DNA of 26,401 nt from Perkinsus olseni (taxonomy: Eukaryota; Perkinsozoa; Perkinsida): contig JABANN010000483.1 in NCBI GenBank assembly GCA_013115125.1, forward strand, positions 1 through 26,401, written 5' to 3'. The translations under genes and the position numbers were made by a program. Positions 7,144-15,021 of this stretch are shown here, one piece after another (the stretch's first letter is position 1; every line of letters begins with the position of its first letter). The notes beneath the pieces are model-generated. The model was given only the letters and a program-made list of their open reading frames with translations, was not told the origin of the DNA and made no database searches.

Positions 7144-7579
7144 AATGGAGTTTCACCCGTGTTGTGTAAAACGCTAGTGTCAAACGCATAACGCATCACG
7201 CAGCGCGAAATAGACGATTTTAGAGCTCAGAACGCGAAAAACGCGTAGGCGTTAAACATACCGTCATCCATAACGCGTTGGCATAACGCGCGAGAGGTAA
7301 AACATAATCAACAGCACAACAAGAAATTCAAACGATAGAAACCTGGCGGCAGGCCTATTACCAGTTTGCTGATGATGAAGGAAATCGAAGTTAATTGAAA
7401 TTCTATAAGCGCAAACCATCCTGGAGGCTTATTCTCTTCTCTGTTGTTGGTTGTGTTCACGCAGTTAAGTCTCGTGATGGTAAGTGAATCACTTAAAGTG
7501 ATTCCCGCGTTGTGTTGTGTTTCACGCGTTCAACACAATGCTTAACGCGGTAAACTCGTTAAACAGGTGAAACTCCAAT
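7144..7579. mobile_element. 430-bp MITE-like DNA transposon with GGAGTTTCACC termini
   Basis: 7147-7576 begins GGAGTTTCACCCGTGTT and ends AACAGGTGAAACTCC, so the 11-bp terminal inverted repeat is perfect and similarity continues imperfectly inward. It is flanked by the 3-bp duplication AAT (7144-7146, 7577-7579). The interior is rich in AACGCG/CGCGTT words and has no ORF, as in a non-autonomous element; a 3-bp duplication would fit PIF/Harbinger or CACTA kin, which I cannot decide. Unit 1 (2725) and the B2 flank (11232) have the empty site. Unit 3 has the left end only at the same position. Confidence 0.75.
7481..7502. repeat. 22-nt triad, core TAAGTGAT (22/22), inside the MITE
   Basis: Arm 7481-7487, inverted core ATCACTTA 7488-7495, arm 7496-7502. 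It arose in mobile-element DNA, so host sequence context is not required. Confidence 0.9.
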
Positions 7580-7646
7580 ATGCTGATTCACCTACTGTAT
7601 CCGATGCAGTGCATCGTGAAATCGTCTCAAATTGACACGAGGTGCA

Positions 7647-7668
7647 ATTGACACTGTCAATTTTACTG
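7647..7668. repeat. Decayed triad, core ATTGACAG (20/22)
   Basis: Arm 7647-7653, inverted core CTGTCAAT 7654-7661 (perfect), third arm TTTACTG with two mismatches to TTGACAG. The extended palindrome is 8-1-8. Confidence 0.6.
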
Positions 7669-7808
7669 TACAATTTGTGCACATGGTGCAGCATATCGCG
7701 GCTTAAGTCCCCACGGTATAACTAAGAAGAGGCTGTCCTACATGCCTCAGTGGGCTCCATCAGAAGTAAGGGGCTCTGGGAGAGTTTCACCGCGAGTAAC
7801 TGTACCGG

Positions 7809-7842
7809 CAGTATACGGTATACTGGTCTCACATATACCCAG
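7809..7842. repeat. One-base-loop palindrome 8-1-8 with split third arm
   Basis: CAGTATAC, G, GTATACTG at 7809-7825. For core AGTATACC the first two parts of a triad are perfect; the third arm (ATATACC, one mismatch) follows after an 8-nt interruption GGTCTCAC. Unit 1 has a shorter sequence here (2894-2909). Confidence 0.55.
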
Positions 7843-7992
7843 GGTCTCACATCTCAACAGATGGTCTCGCCGATGGACACATCCCGAGAATCATGGAGAG
7901 ACTCCGCTCTACTCTGCCAGAATGACTGGTATTCACTTGCACGATTCGCCAGTGAATCGCGGCTAGTCCCCTTTGCCACAGTCTCCCGGATG

Positions 7993-8014
7993 GAACCGTC
8001 ACGGTTCAACCGTG
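7993..8014. repeat. 22-nt triad, core GAACCGTG (22/22)
   Basis: Arm 7993-7999, inverted core CACGGTTC 8000-8007, arm 8008-8014. The loosely aligned unit 3 site near 13543 (GAAACCAT) appears unoccupied. Confidence 0.9.
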
Positions 8015-8047
8015 GTGAGAGTCTGCACGCGGTGGAGCAAGCCCCGG

Positions 8048-8069
8048 CTATCCACTGGATAGTATCCAG
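8048..8069. repeat. 22-nt triad, core CTATCCAG (22/22)
   Basis: Arm 8048-8054, inverted core CTGGATAG 8055-8062, arm 8063-8069. Confidence 0.9.
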
Positions 8070-8246
8070 GTCTGAGCTTCGTGCGGTCCGTTGGTCCAAC
8101 TTTACCAGATACTCGGTTAACCACTCGGCAAGGGTCGCATTACGGATCGAGTATGCTCCCTCGAAGTACTGAATGATGGCGCCGGCAGAGCCACCATTGA
8201 CCCTCGGGTCAGGCTAATACAACGGTGTATGCATGCGTGTCAGCCA

Positions 8247-8268
8247 GGCTTTGGCAAAGCCGCTTTGC
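8247..8268. repeat. 22-nt triad, core GGCTTTGC (22/22)
   Basis: Arm 8247-8253, inverted core GCAAAGCC 8254-8261, arm 8262-8268. Here unit 2 is filled and unit 1 (3078-3085) is empty, the reverse of the site 200 bp upstream. Confidence 0.93.
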
Positions 8269-8330
8269 CTCTGCAATCGCACTCATTTGGTTTCACCTTC
8301 CGCGATTAATGTACAGTGCAGGGAGCTCCG

Positions 8331-8597
8331 ATGCGCAGCCCGCGAGTATGCAGTATTTCCCTCTTCCTAGCATTCTCCCTGGCTCGCCATGAGTTCGTAC
8401 TCGGCCGCACGCATAAGTTCAGACGTCCTTCGCCACCAGTGAACGTATACGCGACGGAGAATTCAATTCTGGCGGACTTCAATGTAAATGGAAGGTACGA
8501 GTCATTGCGATCTCGCAGCGCTGATGCTCCTCATTGGGATCCTACCAAGATCTCCTCGACTGGACCCTCGCAATCATGCCGTTGCCGGTGTTGGTAG
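8331..8597 (+). CDS. Small secreted protein C2, cysteine-rich C-terminus
   Basis: 88 aa: signal peptide MRSPRVCSISLFLAFSLA, a conserved basic stretch (RTHKFRRPSPPVNVYATENS) and a tail ending SQSCRCRCW. The C-terminal CRCRC recalls the CxCRC ends of the A and B peptides, which suggests a shared origin or shared fold of the end. An in-frame ATG at 8316 would add MQGAP before the signal peptide. This copy seems the intact form; C1 is frameshifted before the cysteines and the unit 3 copy is a remnant. Function unknown. Confidence 0.55.
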   Translation: MRSPRVCSISLFLAFSLARHEFVLGRTHKFRRPSPPVNVYATENSILADFNVNGRYESLRSRSADAPHWDPTKISSTGPSQSCRCRCW

Positions 8598-8767
8598 TTC
8601 TGCTGCTTGGAGTAACTTCCTGGTCATGAGTTGGCTAGAATGCTACTGGAGAGCATCGCAATCCTAGCGTGAGGAAGCAGCATAACGCAGCACTCATAGC
8701 ATTTTTCTATCTCTGCTTTTCATGAGGATCTCAGCGCCTTTTCCCACAACTCATGCGCTTGGAAATC

Positions 8768-8818
8768 AACACGAAAATATTCAAACTTTGAATTATTCAA
8801 ATTGAATATCTTCGTGTT
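8768..8818. repeat. Long one-base-loop palindrome (18-1-18) with a triad inserted in its right arm
   Basis: Left arm 8768-8785, central C 8786, right arm from 8787 to 8818 if the 14-nt triad insertion is set aside; one mismatch in 18 pairs. The right arm is the original D2 sequence (TCTTCGTGTT...), so the left arm is an inverted copy of it that replaced the bases around the D start codon. Confidence 0.75.
8787..8808. repeat. 22-nt triad, core TTTGAATA (22/22)
   Basis: Arm 8787-8793, inverted core TATTCAAA 8794-8801, arm 8802-8808; it lies at the tip of the long palindrome. Confidence 0.88.
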
Positions 8819-8873
8819 CGCTGCATCTCTAGCGGCGAGCTTCGGTGTTGTAATATCGAGTTCGTTCAGGTGA
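8802..8873 (+). pseudogene. D2, start-less copy of secreted ORF D
   Basis: The frame reads LNIFVFAASLAASFGVVISS then SFR and stop, matching the D1 signal peptide (LNILVFAASLAASFG) in unit 1. The ATG and first codons are lost: the DNA before residue 2 is the inverted copy described at 8768-8818. After the signal peptide the sequence no longer resembles D1. Confidence 0.65.
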
Positions 8874-9337
8874 GCGCCCCAAAGACTGCTGATGAACACA
8901 GGTCTCCAAAGAGTGACGAAACCTGCACTGAAGTAGCCACATTCATAGCTATGCAGGAGAAATGCCAGAAGAGCGCATAATGGGACCGACTAGACTGGTA
9001 TAACATTCGGTACCGAAGAAAACATCTCGCCTGCCGTCCCTATCATCAGAGGAGGGGGTTGCAGTAATTGCGGTGAGTATTGCATCTGCACTCCTGCCTC
9101 TTGCCATTGCAAGTAATGATTGTGATCAAGAAAACTGTATCCCCACTCTCTGTCACCGGTGGTTATTCATTTCATGCTTGGTTAGCTCGGTTGCCCGCCC
9201 CTGGACGACCTATCAGTCGGTGCTGCTTTCATTTTTCGCGGGTCGCCCAAGACTCTTAAACGGCGGTTCTGAGTTAAGGTGACGACCGAGCAAAGCTCTT
9301 TTAGCCCATGTGCAGCTGCTAGCCGTGATTCCCGGTG

Positions 9338-9359
9338 TATGAAACTTTCATAATGAAAG
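9338..9359. repeat. 22-nt triad, core TATGAAAG (22/22)
   Basis: Arm 9338-9344, inverted core CTTTCATA 9345-9352, arm 9353-9359. Confidence 0.9.
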
Positions 9360-9739
9360 TATACCCTTCATTCTCCAACACTGAGTAATCGGGTCGTAGT
9401 AGACCCGTGCAAGAGTTGCTCACAGTGCTTGCCGATGAATCCGTATCAAAGCTAGTCCCTTTTTAGAGGATGTCGCTGTTTTCAATCAATGACCAATCAC
9501 ATGGTATTGCATCGGACCAGAATGGCCTCACAGTGGCATCGTGAGTATCGTAACATCTTGCACAGCAACGGCGATAGTGGCGGTACTTTAACTTGCAAGT
9601 CATGGCCCACCACAATGAAGTCTTTGTAGAGGCTCACCCAGAATCGGCCGCCTTCCATCCAGTGCAATTCTATCCAGCTCATTTCATACATCGGGCAGCG
9701 CGACGCTGCCAGCTCCCATCCAGAATCTTTTCGCCCGGG

Positions 9740-9804
9740 GTAAGTATGCGGATCCTGATTGCAAGGGCGCAGCCGTTGATTGGAATCAGGATCCGCATGC
9801 TTAC
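9740..9804. repeat. 21-bp inverted repeat with 23-nt loop
   Basis: Left arm 9740-9760 (GTAAGTATGCGGATCCTGATT less one base shown: starts GTAAGTATGC, ends CCTGATT), right arm 9784-9804, 20 of 21 pairs. Flanking CCCGG words extend the symmetry. It is unlike the triads in having a long loop. Possibly a tiny fold-back element or a templated inverted duplication. Confidence 0.7.
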
Positions 9805-9858
9805 CCGGTAGGGCCTATCTTAATTCGAATCATCAACCACCAGCCGAGCCTCCTATCG

Positions 9859-9884
9859 TCCCTCACTGAGGGAGGGACCCTCAG
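9859..9884. repeat. Triad, core TCCCTCAG, with a 4-nt insert
   Basis: Arm 9859-9865, inverted core CTGAGGGA 9866-9873, an extra GGGA 9874-9877 (repeat of the preceding bases), arm 9878-9884. All 22 triad positions match. Confidence 0.75.
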
Positions 9885-10269
9885 TCAACCCGCCATTGGG
9901 ATAGACCTTGAGCCGCTCCCACGATGGCCTACTTTCCTAACCACCAAACAAGAATTTCTTCATTCCTGCCTCCACGAGCAAGCTCTAACGCACCTGCTGC
10001 GTCCACAATGGTACTACCATAAGTCCAAAGGTTGGTGACGACTTTCGTTCCCTATGCGCTTCTGCTCTTGTGCATCCAATTGTCCCTTCAATCGTGCGCA
10101 TTCCTTGTCACTCTATCGAAAACACGTTCCCCACAACTCCATAATGAGATCAGTTTCCTCAGTCTTTGAGCCTTGCCTCGAACAGCCACGCTGTACTGAG
10201 CTACAGCGCGGCAATGGGCACTATAGCGACACCAATGACAACTACCTGCATACCCTTACCCCAAGGTTG

Positions 10270-10305
10270 CTACGTGATACGTACTACGTATTACGTAGTA
10301 CGTAT
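10270..10305. repeat. Nested triads: outer core CTACGTAT, inner core ATACGTAG
   Basis: The inner triad 10277-10298 is perfect (ATACGTA, CTACGTAT, TACGTAG). Setting aside its 14-nt insertion, the flanks form an outer triad with 21/22 matches (CTACGTG, ATACGTAG, TACGTAT). The 36-nt total equals 22 plus 14. The B1 counterpart (3748-3769) is shorter by 28 nt, two insertions. Confidence 0.85.
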
Positions 10306-10544
10306 GCTCGCTCCCTGTGCGCTTTCGCTCTTTGCGCGTCCTATCGTCTACGCAATCTTGTGCGTTCCTCGTCATGCTATTGAAAATATTGCTTCCCCGT
10401 AGCTCCGCGATGCGATAAGCTTCCCAATTCCTCGAGTCCCGTCTTAAAGGCGGGCAACGGGCTCGCAAGTCTGTTGTACCTCAGCCTCACCCCTTCCGGT
10501 GCCACGATAACGGTGCTCTAAGCAGACTTTCTCTTCAGAGTATC

Positions 10545-10557
10545 GACAGTCACTGTC
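10545..10557 (+). promoter_or_regulatory. Conserved leader hairpin of gene B2
   Basis: GACAG, loop TCA, CTGTC; ten nt before the ATG. The loop has changed completely but the stem is kept. Confidence 0.5.
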
Positions 10558-10567
10558 TTTTCCCTCA

Positions 10568-10723
10568 ATGCGCTTCGCTATTCTGGTGTTCGCTGCTACC
10601 CTTGTTGCCACCTTGAGTATCAAAGACGAGGCCGCGCAGGACACTCCTAACTTTAAATTGGGCGGATGCTCCCAGTGCCTTTACCAATGTTATTACGATA
10701 CTCACGGCTGCCATTGCCGATGA
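10568..10723 (+). CDS. Secreted cysteine-rich micro-peptide B2 (two cysteines changed)
   Basis: 51 aa: signal peptide MRFAILVFAATLVATLS, linker IKDEAAQDTPNFKLG, then GCSQCLYQCYYDTHGCHCR. Against B1 the fourth cysteine is tyrosine (CYYD for CYCD) and the end is CHCR rather than CRC. Loss of one of six cysteines should leave one unpaired, so this copy may be losing function or have a changed fold. Leader and hairpin are retained. Confidence 0.7.
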   Translation: MRFAILVFAATLVATLSIKDEAAQDTPNFKLGGCSQCLYQCYYDTHGCHCR

Positions 10724-12390
10724 AAGTGTCACTCGTCCCAGCAGCGTCTTTCGGGGATGTTTCGAAGCTTTCCCATCGGTGGATCTGGTTATGAAGTGAA
10801 GGCCCTTTCTCTTCTGGTCCTAGTTTTTGCTCCATCGTCGATTACCATCCGACGGCTGACTATCTCAATCACTACTGGACAACGTATCTGGCAGTGCTGG
10901 CCTGTTGCCCGACGGTGGTTCGCGAATGAGCTTACCATTGAGAAATGTTGCTGTCACCAGTCGCTGCTCATTATGTATTATTCCCTCCATCATCATTATC
11001 GACCAGATATTCTTTATGAACGCCCCAACCTTTGGTCATTCCTTTACGTCAGTGCAACGGACTCAGTAAGTAACGTCACAGATCTTGGTGCTGCAGACAT
11101 TTTACTTGAGCCGAGCTATGGCCGCTCGTCCGACTTGCCCTTTTCCTGGGCTTCGGTCGTAGCTTTTTTTTCGACGATCCCGTATTTAAGCCATCTCCCT
11201 CGTATAGGAAGGTACTGTGTTCAGTCAATCGAACAGTATCAATCGCGAACCACATCCATGACGACAAGGGCTGAGTCCAAACTTATGTTGCGTTCTCCAA
11301 CCCCACACATGCAACAGGCAGTGCGCAATGGGTGCACCACTGTTGGTGGGCCTTGGGACAACCGAGAAGGCTCGGCCTAAACGGCGCCATTCACAGAACA
11401 CCAGCCCTAGGAGGAAAAAATTACTTGGACGGGTTTAATTGTGGTCGAGGGACAATCCTGTGACTCACACGCTGAGCTGCAACTCAACTAAACGCGATTC
11501 CAATAAACTGAGATGGAGATACTTAACTCGGCAATGGTAAGCCGGCTGTGTTAACGTTCGATGTGTCGCTAAGCGGAAACCGCTCTTTGTGGGTCGCCAA
11601 ATATTCATGGTCAGGCCGGTCACTTTACGCTTGCAAAGCAAAGGGTTGGCGCCGCAGTTGATATGGAGCACGCATGCTCACCCAGATCAGGTGTGGATGG
11701 GACAGCAAATACCCGTGTACGCCCGTTGGTCGTCCAGTTACCCGGTCACATGGTAGGCCTCCAATCTCTCACGCCTCACTGCCGGCCAAACGATGTGGAC
11801 TTGAGTGTGGCCACAGCATGATAACTAGAATGACTCAGCACACTACAACGATGTGGTCATGTACCTCGCGGGGTAGGGGACATCGGCAAACTCGGACTCG
11901 CGTACGAGAATTCCTGACGTCACTTGCCGAGCCGTGTTCACACGAAGTAGGCAGCCATCGTTACTAGTCCATTCAATTGGTTCGCAGTTCACCACTCCCG
12001 GCGTATCTCCTTTGATGAGTTGACACGGCTCTCCAGCAGAGAATGACTATCCACTCACTTCCCCCTGTAGTTGAACTGTCCCATTACGAGCTAGAGTGAC
12101 GTGACGTACTTCTAGCTCGTAACGTACTTCATCTGCACGCAAGCGCTAGGGAGAATTCGGTGGGTTTAGAGTAATCGTGGAGAGGGAAGGTCCTGAGCTC
12201 ATGCTTCGTATGTCCAGCAGCGGCTCTCTCTGCTTTGTCGAAGGCAGCTCATACCGAGAGACCGGATAGACAATCTTTCTCGGCCACTGTATTTGCTTCT
12301 GCCTCGGAATCTCCGGCGGCGGCTAGTAGGCTCGCCAGCCTGTTGTGCCAGGGTAACAGCACCCGCGACATACTTGTTCTTCAGCTTAAC
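10724..12390. other. Non-coding end of unit 2 and upstream region of A3
   Basis: 10724-11260 matches the 3' flanks of the A genes rather than that of B1. 11300-11490 matches 4280-4475. 11500-11930 matches 5259-5725, with the E gene block absent at about 11495. The long open frame 10757-11380 is not conserved and has no protein-like features. 11970-12390 matches other A upstream regions. Confidence 0.45.
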
Positions 12391-12403
12391 GACAGCCCCT
12401 GTC
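12391..12403 (+). promoter_or_regulatory. Conserved leader hairpin of gene A3
   Basis: GACAG, loop CCC, CTGTC; ten nt before the ATG at 12414. Confidence 0.5.
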
Positions 12404-12413
12404 TTCTCCCTCA

Positions 12414-12569
12414 ATGCGCTTCGCTATCCTCATGGTCGCTGCTACCCTCATGGCCACCTTCGGTCTTAAAGTTGATGCCTCCCCGGACAATCTCAAGTTG
12501 GGCGGATGCGATGACTGCCCTTCTGGTTACCACTGTGGCTGCGATATACACGGCTGCCGTTGCCTATGA
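12414..12569 (+). CDS. Secreted cysteine-rich micro-peptide A3
   Basis: 51 aa: signal peptide MRFAILMVAATLMATFGLK, short linker VDASPDNLKLG, then GCDDCPSGYHCGCDIHGCRC and L. It has the same six-cysteine spacing as A2, and the signal peptide is identical to A1. The mature region differs from A1 and A2 mainly before the fourth cysteine, while the CGCDxHGCRC end is fixed. Function unknown; probably secreted. Confidence 0.78.
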   Translation: MRFAILMVAATLMATFGLKVDASPDNLKLGGCDDCPSGYHCGCDIHGCRCL

Positions 12570-13098
12570 AAGTGTTATTGATCATCTCGGCATCCACCGG
12601 TGATATTTCATAGCCTCCTTATTGATGGACGTGTCTAGAACGTGGAGGCCCCCTTGTTCTCCGAGGGTCTATTTCTACGTGCGGATGGCTGTCTACCACA
12701 CCATTGGGCAGCTCTATTAGACAGCGCTGCTATGATTTCTCCCAGTTGCCCAACTCCTCGCCGAGGGCGGTTCTTAAATGGGGTAGCAATTGAGAAATGC
12801 TGCCTCTACATGTGGTGACATAGCGCTGCTCATTATGTAATATTCACTTGTCTGCAAAGTTTATATCAACACCAATTGTGGTTATTCGTCTGTGTGTTCA
12901 CGCTTTAGATGGTGCGAATGTTTTGCTCGGGCCGAGCTATGTCCGTTAGTCTGTTTTTCACCTTGCCAGTCGAGCCGCGGATGGCCTGGATGAGATTTGA
13001 TCGCGGTGCCCTCCCATGGTCGAAGTCCGACAATTCCGCATTCAACTCTCCTCCTCCATTCAGGATAGTGCTGTGTTCAGTCCACCGATCAGGTCAAT
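12570..13098. other. 3' flank of A3, non-coding
   Basis: Matches the A1 and A2 3' flanks up to the shared MITE insertion site. No gene. Confidence 0.45.
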
Positions 13099-13150
13099 GG
13101 AGTTTCACCCGCGATATGTTAAACGCTTGTGTTCATCATGAGTTTTTGAA
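13096..13150. mobile_element. Left end of the GGAGTTTCACC MITE (truncated)
   Basis: AAT then GGAGTTTCACCCGCGATATG and GTTAAACGC at 13099-13130 match the unit 2 element at the same array position; the right end is not found. The insertion therefore predates the split of units 2 and 3. Confidence 0.6.
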
Positions 13151-13479
13151 TACTCCGCGAAAAATGGATCCAGTCTAGCGCGAAACGGGATAATCACTGC
13201 TCCGCGGTTGACACGATCGCCATGCGCAATTCACCATTTTCACGTTTCGGGCGACAGTGCTACGCACTGTCCACGTTTCCTGGGTCTTAGCTCACAACAG
13301 GCGATTTTTTTGAAAGACTATTGGTGTCATTGATTTAGTGATGGCTACATCTCGAGAGTTGCCGGCTCCATAATATAGAGAGACTCTTGAAGAGACTCTT
13401 GAAGAGCCACTCTTCGCCACCCTGGAATGACCAATAGTCACTCACACCGTGAGTCACACGTGTGAGTGCGTATGCACAA

Positions 13480-13496
13480 GCGTGTGAATCACACGC
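13480..13496. repeat. One-base-loop palindrome 8-1-8
   Basis: GCGTGTGA, A, TCACACGC. It lies in a run of related CACAC/GTGTG inverted words (13440-13505) that unit 2 lacks. Confidence 0.55.
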
Positions 13497-13548
13497 AAGT
13501 GAATAGCGCCGCTAATAGGGCTAGTCCCCCCTGCCACGTTGATGAAAC

Positions 13549-13587
13549 CATCTGACTCAGAGTTCGAACCTCAGATGATCTGAGGTT
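13549..13587. repeat. Split triad, core CATCTGAG, with 10-1-10 palindrome
   Basis: CATCTGA 13549-13555, CTCAGATG 13570-13577 and ATCTGAG 13578-13584 form a triad interrupted by exactly 14 nt (13556-13569), which itself is a 6-nt duplication CTCAGA plus GTTCGAAC. The 10-1-10 palindrome is 13567-13587. Confidence 0.6.
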
Positions 13588-14131
13588 TGTCCTGTCGAGT
13601 GCTTGAAGTTTACGGGGTGGTTGGTTGAACCTTCGGCGAGCGTCCAATGTCGGGACGAGTTTGCATCCTCGGAGTGTTGAAGACACGTCGCTGGCAGCGC
13701 CATATGGTGGGATGGCAGCCACTGTGACTTTTCGCGCCAGGCTAATGCAAGTCTTCAGCGGTTGACCTCAGCTTAGCTTAAGCCTTGAGCCTTTGTCGGG
13801 AGTTCAATTGACTGGGTGAACAGAACAGTTCATCCCCAAACCACACCCTAACCGCTCTGGAGGGGGTCTACTTCGTGTGAGACTGCTAACCTTCCGCGGG
13901 CTGAGACAGCCCAGCTGTCACTAACCTACTAGAACTAGTCGGTGGACGGCCAGCAGCCCCGACGTACGGGCCACCGGTCCACGGTTTTACCTACACCCTC
14001 CAGATCAGGCGTCTAACAACAGCGTATGCACTCGTCTTGTCCGGGCTCTGCCACTCTAATCCCTCTCAGCTGGTCACAGCTCTCACGAGTCGTCAAGCAC
14101 GACTAATTCACAGCACGAATAGCTCCGATCG

Positions 14132-14146
14132 GCAGCGTGACGCTGC
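14132..14146. repeat. One-base-loop palindrome 7-1-7
   Basis: GCAGCGT, G, ACGCTGC, in the region of the lost C3 start. Confidence 0.5.
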
Positions 14147-14232
14147 GCTCTTCCTATCAGTGTATCTGCGTCGCCGTGGGGTCGTACTCAGCCGCACGCA
14201 TAAGACGATCCTCGCTAGCAGTGAACGTATAC

Positions 14233-14254
14233 GCGAAAACTTTTCGTCGAAAAG
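14233..14254. repeat. 22-nt triad, core ACGAAAAG (21/22)
   Basis: Arm 14233-14239 (first base changed), inverted core CTTTTCGT 14240-14247, arm 14248-14254. The same position in C1 (about 3270) and C2 (about 8450) reads on without insertion, so this is an insertion in the C3 copy. Confidence 0.82.
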
Positions 14255-14274
14255 AGCTGTGAGCCTGCCGAAAG

Positions 14275-14291
14275 TGGCAGTTCAACTGCCA
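14275..14291. repeat. One-base-loop palindrome 8-1-8
   Basis: TGGCAGTT, C, AACTGCCA. Confidence 0.55.
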
Positions 14292-14926
14292 TCACATTGC
14301 AATCCTCTCCAGGCTAAACTCGTGGGCATCCTACTCGCTGTACAACTCGCCACATGTACGTTCATGCAATCGGCTGCCCTGGTCTATACGGACTGCCTGC
14401 GTGCAATCGACCTGCTAACCTGAGCGTCCTGAGGTCATGGCGCTGGATGTGAACTAACCATAGAAAGCATGAAGCGTGTGCACTTCCGGCCCGGGAGTTC
14501 CGGGGTGTCGCTCGGTCACCGAACGGGCTACTTTTTGAGCTACTACTTATACTATCTGATACGGGACCGGGTCGAACTTCGGTCCGGAGCCGTCCGCTTG
14601 CGACGCGAGATGTCGAGGATTCAGAGTGGCAGTCATTTGTGCCATCTCCAGTGTCGTTACTAATAGCGGCTCATTCAGGCTTATTCAGGGAGGTCGGGTC
14701 ACGAAGACTGGACTGCAGAGCTCTGACCGCATCATTTGATCCCACAGCGGAAAATTAGGGGTTCGCCCACAGTAGTGCCCGACAGGCACAACTTGGATTT
14801 TCCGCCTCTGTTTTGTACGTCGCCCACAATTGAATATTTGCTGTCGAGAGAAAAATACAAAAATATAAATATATATATAAATAGCAGCAGCGTGAGCAAG
14901 CGTCGGAGGATTGGCGACTGGGACGT
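14292..14926. other. Non-coding spacer after the array
   Basis: No recognisable gene. There is an AT-rich run of TATA words at about 14855-14885. Open frames 14469-14663 and 14736-14975 have no protein-like features. Confidence 0.35.
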
Positions 14927-15021
14927 TGACCGCGAGGATGGAGGAAGATGCAGAAGAAGTCGGTCGAAGCCTTAGAGCAGGAAGACGTGATGACTAATTC
15001 ATGTATTGCTCGTTATTAAGG
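14927..15021 (+). repeat. 95-bp exact dispersed repeat, copy 1
   Basis: Identical to 23578-23672 (TGACCGCGAGGATGGAGGAA... to ...GCTCGTTATTAAGG) in otherwise unrelated flanks. Both copies keep the short frame MQKKSVEALEQEDV-MTNSCIARY and stop. The identity contrasts with 60-85% in the other duplicated DNA here, so it is recent, mobile or constrained. Family unknown. Confidence 0.75.

Larger units (their letters stand above)
7580..8330. other. Non-coding region between the MITE and C2
   Basis: No gene. 7740-7900 and 8165-8330 align with unit 1 (2810-2975 and 2990-3148); 7890-8165 aligns loosely with unit 3 (13370-13740). Five triads or palindromes lie here. Confidence 0.5.
8874..10544. other. 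Large non-coding region specific to unit 2, plus B2 upstream region
   Basis: 8930-10040 has no counterpart in unit 1 and no protein-like ORF. It holds triads at 9338 and 9859 and a fold-back at 9740-9804. 10050-10544 matches the B1 upstream region. Confidence 0.45.
6131..11960. repeat. Tandem array unit 2
   Basis: Carries A2, the MITE, C2, the broken D2 and B2. It is longer than unit 1 mainly through the MITE (430 bp), 7880-8165 (shared with unit 3 but not unit 1), and 8930-10040 (unique). It lacks E. Confidence 0.65.
13151..14120. other. Non-coding part of unit 3
   Basis: No gene. 13370-13740 aligns loosely with 7890-8165. It contains a tandem pair of a 12-mer (GAGACTCTTGAA) near 13380, an 8-3-8 palindrome GACAGTGC/GCACTGTC near 13251, and the palindromes listed separately. 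Confidence 0.4.
14125..14260 (+). pseudogene. C3, remnant of secreted gene C
   Basis: The DNA aligns with C1 and C2 (CTCTTCCTA, CGTACTC-GCCGCACGCATAAG, CAGTGAACGTATACGCGA) but has no matching start or frame and is cut by a triad at 14233. The open frame 14037-14423 across it is not that of C. Confidence 0.6.
11961..14420. repeat. Tandem array unit 3 (truncated)
   Basis: Carries A3, a MITE left end at the same site as in unit 2, and a C remnant, then similarity is lost. No D, B or E is seen. Confidence 0.55.

Noticed and set aside
10757-11380. 207-codon open frame on the plus strand
   Set aside because: It lies in 3' flank DNA that is non-coding in the other units, and the frame is not conserved.
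13560-13587. tRNA-like T-loop word GTTCGAACC
   Set aside because: No acceptor stem or anticodon arm can be built; the word is explained by the split triad and palindrome there.
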